Shown: in pieces, positions 59,555 to 63,441 of the stretch | Position numbering within the stretch: position 1 is the first letter of the stretch | How the letters are laid out: every line of letters starts with the position of its first letter | Assembly (NCBI RefSeq): GCF_013317235.1 | Contig: NZ_WLCM01000024.1 | Location: 2,742 to 66,182, forward strand | Length of the DNA: 63,441 bases | Direction of reading: 5' to 3' | From: Leisingera sp. ANG59 | GTDB lineage: Bacteria > Pseudomonadota > Alphaproteobacteria > Rhodobacterales > Rhodobacteraceae | Translations under genes and position numbers: made by a program | Notes under the pieces: model-generated | The model's database searches: none | Told to the model about the DNA's origin: nothing | The model's input: only the letters and a program-made list of their open reading frames with translations

Positions 59555-59761
59555 ATGACCAACCACTACGTCGCCACCGTTCCCGTCAAGTTTACCGACA
59601 ACGAAGGTCAGGAGCGCACCCGCTTCCAGCGCGTCGGCGCGATGTTCCGCAACACCCGCAACGGGGACGGCTCGGAGTTCTTCAGCCTCAAACTCGACTT
59701 CCCCGTCGCCGTCCAGGAGTTGGTGATGTTCCCGCCGAGCTCCAAGGAGCCGCAGGAGTAA
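59555..59761 (+). CDS. Small beta-rich plasmid protein, DUF736-like
   Basis: 68 aa. Begins M-T-N-H-Y-V-A-T-V-P-V-K and contains R-F-Q-R-V-G-A-M-F-R near residue 25 and F-F-S-L-K-L-D-F-P-V-A near 44. The strand pattern recalls a shortened DUF736 domain (G-A-M-F/W-R... L-K-L/V-D), but the match is weak. GGAGAGA precedes the ATG. It is the last gene before the presumed oriT region and would enter the recipient first. Confidence 0.7.
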   Translation: MTNHYVATVPVKFTDNEGQERTRFQRVGAMFRNTRNGDGSEFFSLKLDFPVAVQELVMFPPSSKEPQE

Positions 59762-59776
59762 TCCTCCCAGGAGGAT

Positions 59777-59800
59777 GGGCCGCCCTAGAGGCGGCCCTTT
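59777..59800 (+). terminator. Hairpin terminator
   Basis: GGGCCGCC (59777-59784), loop CTAGA, complement (59790-59797), followed by TTTCCC. Confidence 0.75.
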
Positions 59801-59866
59801 CCCTGTCTCAGGGAAGGCTGCGCCAAGACCGGGGACCCCTGCCTTCGGCCGGTGTCCCCGATAAGG

Positions 59867-59892
59867 CGTCAGGACCGTGCACGGTCCTGACG
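59867..59892. repeat. Perfect 26-bp palindrome
   Basis: Centred between 59879 and 59880 on GTGCAC, with arms beginning CGTCAGGACC. It may bind a dimeric protein, or fold in the transferred strand. Confidence 0.8.
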
Positions 59893-60126
59893 GGGGATTT
59901 CAGAGATCGCCTGGAACAGGGCTGCCGGCCAGCCTCAAGGGGGCCATCCGGAATAACAGTCGGGCTGAAGCCCGCCGGTTTTTCCGGCAGAGATTTGGCG
60001 GGCCAAATCTGGCCTCCCTTGACCCTGTCCGTCAGCCCCGTCGGTGAAGAGATGCGCCGCCCCTCGCTTCCGTTCGAACACATGCGTGTTCGGCCGGAGC
60101 TTCGGGCGCGGGCATGACAACGGGTG

Positions 60127-60198
60127 GCCGAGGTGCGGTTGGAGATGGTCGGTGTTGCTAGGCCCTTCGGGCCGGACCTCGCACCTGCGGTGCTCGGC
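60127..60198. other. Candidate oriT inverted repeats
   Basis: GCCGAG (60127-60132) pairs with CTCGGC (60193-60198), AGGTGCG (60131-60137) pairs with CGCACCT (60180-60186), and an inner GGCCC-TTC-GGGCC hairpin lies near 60160. About 130 bases upstream of mobC. Nested inverted repeats are usual at oriT; no nick consensus was recognised. Confidence 0.35.
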
Positions 60199-60324
60199 TT
60201 GAAGCGGAATTCAAGGTCGTCTGCGGGCAAACTACAATAATATTGCATTGACCGTTACATATAGTTTCGTATGATGAGTGCGACCTTGAATGAAGGTGGC
60301 AGGAAATAGGGGGGCTTTCTTCGT

Positions 60325-60918
60325 ATGAGCCGGACCAAGAGACTGACACAGATGGAGCGAGCGGAGATTATCCGTGAGGCCGAAGAAGGTGTGGGGACTT
60401 CCGTGCTCGCGGAGCGGTTCGGGGTCACGCCGCGGGCCATCCAGTACACGTTGAAGGCGGACGAAGAACGCCAGCGGGACGCGGCCGTGGCCACGGCCGC
60501 GGTGACGGTGAAGCTGACGCCGGAAGAGCTCGCCGCACTGGATGAGGTCCTGGCCGCGGCAGGGATCGAGACCCGCACGGAAGGGCTCAGACGGCTGATT
60601 CGGGCGGCGGGGGGAACCTTCGTTCCGGACGCCCAGTTGGCGGGTGAGATGGCGCGCTACAGGGCCTCTCTGCACGAGGTCGGCAATGGTGTCGTGCAGA
60701 TCGCAAAGCAGATGATGAAAGCCAGCCGGGCGGGGCAGGGGGAAGGCTCCGCACCGAACGCAGAGTTGTCCGAATTGCGCCTCGCGCAGATGCGTGGGCT
60801 GGCGCGGTTCATCCTTGATTCCGCTGACGAGATCGACCTGCTGCTGCGCCGCCGCCGGGGTGCGATGCAGCTCTCCGCCGCTGCCGCTCTAAGGGAGTTC
60901 GCCCATGCGGCTGAATGA
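60325..60918 (+). CDS. mobC: MobC-like relaxosome accessory protein
   Basis: 197 aa. An N-terminal homeodomain-like helix-turn-helix (E-I-I-R-E-A-E-E-G-V-G-T-S-V-L, residues about 14-28) precedes a MobC/TraJ-type ribbon-helix-helix region with V-K-L-T-P-E-E-L-A near 63 and T-E-G-L-R-R-L-I-R-A-A-G-G near 84. The C-terminal half is helical. Such proteins bind oriT and help the relaxase open it. Overlaps the relaxase start by fourteen bases; the 5' region holds the presumed oriT. Confidence 0.85.
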   Translation: MSRTKRLTQMERAEIIREAEEGVGTSVLAERFGVTPRAIQYTLKADEERQRDAAVATAAVTVKLTPEELAALDEVLAAAGIETRTEGLRRLIRAAGGTFVPDAQLAGEMARYRASLHEVGNGVVQIAKQMMKASRAGQGEGSAPNAELSELRLAQMRGLARFILDSADEIDLLLRRRRGAMQLSAAAALREFAHAAE

Positions 60919-63232
60919 TGCCGTCCATGACGTCACCGGAGAGATCTTTCGGGATGGATGGAGCCGCATCCGGGGCTCGATGCAAGGGCTACAGGCGTCC
61001 CGGCAGAGGCAGCTCGTGCGGGCGGCTGCGGGCCACCGGGCGGCGGTTTTCAAGGCGATCCGGGGCGGGGGCACACATACGAAATCGCAGCTGATGAACC
61101 AGCTCGACTACCTCACCACCAAGTCCTCCCATATCGTCGACTCGAGCGGATTCCTGGACGGGAAGGCCAGGCTCGAGGCGAAGGAGATCAAGGACCTGAC
61201 CGAGCGCTTCGCCAAGCGCTGGAGTGCGGGGTTCAAGCCCAAGCTCGGACAGACGACGCATATGCTCATGTCCTACCCGATCGGCACGAAGGGAGAAGAT
61301 GTGCGCGACATCACCGCCAATGTCGCGGAGCGGTTCTTCCAGTCGGACGAGGGGCATTTCGACTACATAATCGCGGTGCATGAGGATCGCGATCACCCCC
61401 ACGCACATATAGTTTTGAATCGCCGGTCGCAGGAGGGTGAGTTCTTCTTCCTGGGTCGCGATCACCGCTTCAACTACGACGACTTCCGCCTCGCCATGGT
61501 GGAAGAGGCCGAGAGGTTCGGCGTGCGCCTCGAGGCCACGCGGCGTCTCGATCGCGGTGTCGTGCATTATCCGCCGCGGACGCGTGAGGTCTATGCGGCG
61601 AAGGACGAGGGGCGGGCCGCGGAACCGCGGCCACGGGTCGGGGCAGACTTGGATCGCGCCCTCGAAGAGATCGCCAACACTCGCATCATCTATCACGCGC
61701 TCGCCGCCGAGGCCTCCGCGGACAACCGCGAGGACATCGCCGATGCCCTGTTCCGCTCGGGAGAGCTTCTGGCCAAGGGCGGCAAACTGACTTTGGAAGG
61801 AGGCGTCTACATGGCAGAGGAGCAATCGTTCGAGGATCTGAGAACCCGTTATGCCGATCAGGTCGCGCGCGTCCAGGGCATGATCGAGGCGAAGCCGGAG
61901 GCCGAACGGCCGCGGCTCGAGCGCAGCCTCAACGAGATCCAGTCGCGGCTCGCGCACATGCAGCCCTTGGGGTTGCGCTCCATGACATTGACCGAGAAGC
62001 CCTCGGAGGGCGGGGTCTATTCCGAGACCAATATCGATGCGGCCCGGCTCGACCGCTTGCGGGACCCCGAGGTCCGGGCGCAGGTCGACACCGCACTGCG
62101 CGGGACCGGGATCAGCTCTTCCGTGGTGGTCGCGCGGATGGAGACCGGCGCACAGAATGCCGCGCTGGAACGCCAGTGGATCGCCGACGATCTGGCGCGG
62201 GTGGCCGAGAGCGACGGTCTCAACCTCGAGCGTCGCGCCGATCTGGAGGCGGCGCGCGAGACCCTCAACCGGGCCCATGTCCAGCTCGGCGTCGCACTGG
62301 AGCGGGCGGGGGTCTTGCGTGAGGACGGTGTCGTGGAAGATCGCACCGTGATGGAGAGTGTCCACTATCACCGGGATGCCACTGAGGACATGGAACGCGC
62401 GATCCGCCAGGACATGCGCGCGGAAGGCCTGACCGGAGATCAGATCGAGGCCCGGGAGTGGGAGATCTCCTCCCGGGCGGAGCGGCGTATCGAGGAGGAG
62501 CAGCGGAGCTACCTCGATGCGCATCCCGAACTGCTCGCGCGCCCGGGCGACGTGATCGACCGGTCCGAGCCCTACCGGGAGCGGATCACCGACGAGGCCC
62601 GCGCGCGCGAGATTGCCCGCGAAGTCGACCGGATCATGGACGGGCGCGACGCGCGGACATCCGTTGCGGAGGCCGTCACGGAAGAGTTTCGAGATCGCTA
62701 TCCCGACATGCCGTCGCATCTCGCCCGCGGGCTTGGCGCGACCTATGCCGCCGTCACCGAGCTGCGCGACACCGAGGCCGTCAACCAGGTCCGCCGCGAA
62801 CACGAGTTGCGGGAGGTGGCGCTCGACCTGCGCGACGGGCGGCTTTCGGACGCGCGCGAGGGAGAAGCTGTCGAGGGCGCGCCGATTGCCGATCCGGACA
62901 TCCGGCGGGTCGTCGACCATGAACGGGCCGGCAATCTGCAGTCGCCCTTCCAGGACGACGGCCAACGTCTGAGCTACCGCGAGGCGGTCGAGCGCGAGCT
63001 GGACGCGGCGCAGATCGACCGGCTGCGGGACGGGGATGTCGACGTGCTGAAGACCCAGATCGAAGACCGTCTCGACCGGCTCTATGCCGCCAAGACCTAC
63101 CTGCAATCCGACGCGACCACGGCCAACAGCGAGGCGACCCGCGCCGTGGTCGAGGAGATCGCCGACCGCGAGTTCGAGCTCCACCGCGCCGATCTTGTCG
63201 ACGGCGAGAGCGAGCGCGGGGAGACGCACTGA
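60905..63232 (+). CDS. VirD2-like conjugative relaxase
   Basis: 775 aa. Relaxase motif I tyrosine lies in L-D-Y-L-T-T-K near residue 64; the metal-binding histidines are in H-E-D-R-D-H-P-H-A-H near 160 (motif III, H-x-D-x-x-H-x-H). G-R-D-H-R-F-N-Y-D-D near 185 is a second family block. It nicks oriT, stays bound to the 5' end and pilots the strand to the recipient. The long C-terminal part (from about residue 230) is charged, arginine- and glutamate-rich and helical, probably the secretion and VirD4-docking region. Start overlaps mobC; next gene starts at its stop. Confidence 0.93.
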   Translation: MRLNDAVHDVTGEIFRDGWSRIRGSMQGLQASRQRQLVRAAAGHRAAVFKAIRGGGTHTKSQLMNQLDYLTTKSSHIVDSSGFLDGKARLEAKEIKDLTERFAKRWSAGFKPKLGQTTHMLMSYPIGTKGEDVRDITANVAERFFQSDEGHFDYIIAVHEDRDHPHAHIVLNRRSQEGEFFFLGRDHRFNYDDFRLAMVEEAERFGVRLEATRRLDRGVVHYPPRTREVYAAKDEGRAAEPRPRVGADLDRALEEIANTRIIYHALAAEASADNREDIADALFRSGELLAKGGKLTLEGGVYMAEEQSFEDLRTRYADQVARVQGMIEAKPEAERPRLERSLNEIQSRLAHMQPLGLRSMTLTEKPSEGGVYSETNIDAARLDRLRDPEVRAQVDTALRGTGISSSVVVARMETGAQNAALERQWIADDLARVAESDGLNLERRADLEAARETLNRAHVQLGVALERAGVLREDGVVEDRTVMESVHYHRDATEDMERAIRQDMRAEGLTGDQIEAREWEISSRAERRIEEEQRSYLDAHPELLARPGDVIDRSEPYRERITDEARAREIAREVDRIMDGRDARTSVAEAVTEEFRDRYPDMPSHLARGLGATYAAVTELRDTEAVNQVRREHELREVALDLRDGRLSDAREGEAVEGAPIADPDIRRVVDHERAGNLQSPFQDDGQRLSYREAVERELDAAQIDRLRDGDVDVLKTQIEDRLDRLYAAKTYLQSDATTANSEATRAVVEEIADREFELHRADLVDGESERGETH

Positions 63233-63441
63233 TGGGAGGGGTGGGGAAGGGCCGCCTCGCCGTCGGTGTTGTGCTGGTCACGCTCGTCGCCATCGCGATC
63301 GGCTATGTCATCGCCTCGGCGGTGGTGACCTTCCGCAATCTGGGCTTCCGGGCCGAGATCGATTTCTTCTACATCGCGCAGAACTACCGCGCCATTGGGG
63401 CCGCCCGTCCCGACGACTTCCGCCTGATCAACCTGATCATG
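63232..63441 (+). CDS. virD4: VirD4/TraG-like coupling protein, N-terminus only
   Basis: The first 70 codons of a gene cut by the right window edge; start ATG overlaps the relaxase stop (TGATG). A membrane helix (V-V-L-V-T-L-V-A-I-A-I-G-Y-V-I-A, about residues 12-28) precedes Y-I-A-Q-N-Y-R near 47, as at the N-terminus of coupling proteins that connect the relaxosome to a type IV secretion channel. Position directly after a relaxase supports it. Confidence 0.75.
   Translation, partial: MGGVGKGRLAVGVVLVTLVAIAIGYVIASAVVTFRNLGFRAEIDFFYIAQNYRAIGAARPDDFRLINLIM

Larger units (their letters stand above)
59762..60324. other. Hairpin array before mobC, presumed transfer-origin region
   Basis: About 560 bases without a gene. 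Several inverted repeats follow one another: 59777-59797, 59831-59859, a perfect 26-bp palindrome at 59867-59892, GCCGG/CCGGC near 59974-59988, AGATTTGG/CCAAATCT at 59991-60010, and CGAACAC/GTGTTCG at 60075-60092. Position beside mobC and the relaxase makes this region the best candidate for oriT and its flanks. Confidence 0.55.

Noticed and set aside
41779-60324. CRISPR array
   Set aside because: The repeats in this region are a few scattered leader motifs and two long copies, not short regularly spaced units; no cas genes were seen anywhere in the window.
60989-63229. 746-codon open frame on the minus strand opposite the relaxase
   Set aside because: It is the antisense of a clearly coding relaxase with intact motifs; long antisense frames are expected in GC-rich DNA and its residues match no family.

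Overview
The window looks like part of a large, GC-rich, conjugative extrachromosomal replicon (megaplasmid or chromid) of an alphaproteobacterium, most probably of the Rhodobacteraceae/roseobacter group. The reasons are a RepABC replicon with its counter-transcribed RNA, a neighbouring tyrosine recombinase, DUF1403 and ScpB genes, DUF736, DUF2493, DUF3768 and strawberry-notch genes typical of alphaproteobacterial plasmids, and a VirD2-like relaxase followed by VirD4. These assignments rest on motif recognition by eye; no database search was run.

Layout. (1) 1-4.3 kb: a plasmid accessory module with the end of a strawberry-notch helicase, a Toprim primase-like protein, DUF2493 and DUF736. (2) 4.4-11.2 kb: replication and maintenance, with repA, repB, an antisense RNA, repC, a tyrosine recombinase, DUF1403 and scpB, plus three copies of a partly palindromic 17-18 bp repeat that probably serve RepB/RepA. 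(3) 11.3-26.5 kb: a minus-strand defence region with an AbiE toxin-antitoxin pair, a two-gene unit (311-aa protein plus four-helix membrane protein), and a tightly overlapping DISARM-like operon (adenine methylase, a 917-aa unknown protein, DrmA helicase, DrmB, DrmC), followed by a second tyrosine recombinase. (4) 27.7-34.7 kb: coenzyme biosynthesis on the minus strand: panC, panB, nadC, nadB, nadA, pabB and a Dabb protein. (5) 34.8-41.3 kb: a recombination scar (decayed DUF736 copy, truncated gene), an XRE/ImmA-type regulator pair, and a divergent four-gene operon: DUF2188, metallo-beta-lactamase fold, E2-E1-JAB fusion, patatin. This is the most novel-looking system here: a ubiquitin-like conjugation cassette tied to a phospholipase, with no CBASS nucleotidyltransferase. 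(6) 41.46-41.62 kb: tandem tRNA-Leu(TAA) and probable tRNA-Ile2(CAT). (7) 41.9-59.8 kb: about fifteen plus-strand genes (ArdC antirestriction, ParB-like, methylase-helicase fusion, DUF736 tandem, RadC-like and others), many with their own hairpin terminator and a recurring leader motif. An IS3-family element interrupts one of them. (8) 59.8-63.4 kb: hairpin-rich presumed oriT region, mobC-like gene, relaxase, start of virD4.

How it may work together. All genes of region 7 point towards the presumed oriT, as leading-region genes do in F-like plasmids, and they include an antirestriction protein, a methylase and ParB-like functions. I infer that this is the leading region, expressed early in the recipient, and that its repeated hairpin-rich leaders may be single-strand promoters. 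The plasmid therefore seems to combine defence of its host (AbiE, DISARM-like, the Ub-like/patatin system), evasion of recipient defence (ArdC), and coenzyme genes plus rare-codon tRNAs that may make the host depend on it.
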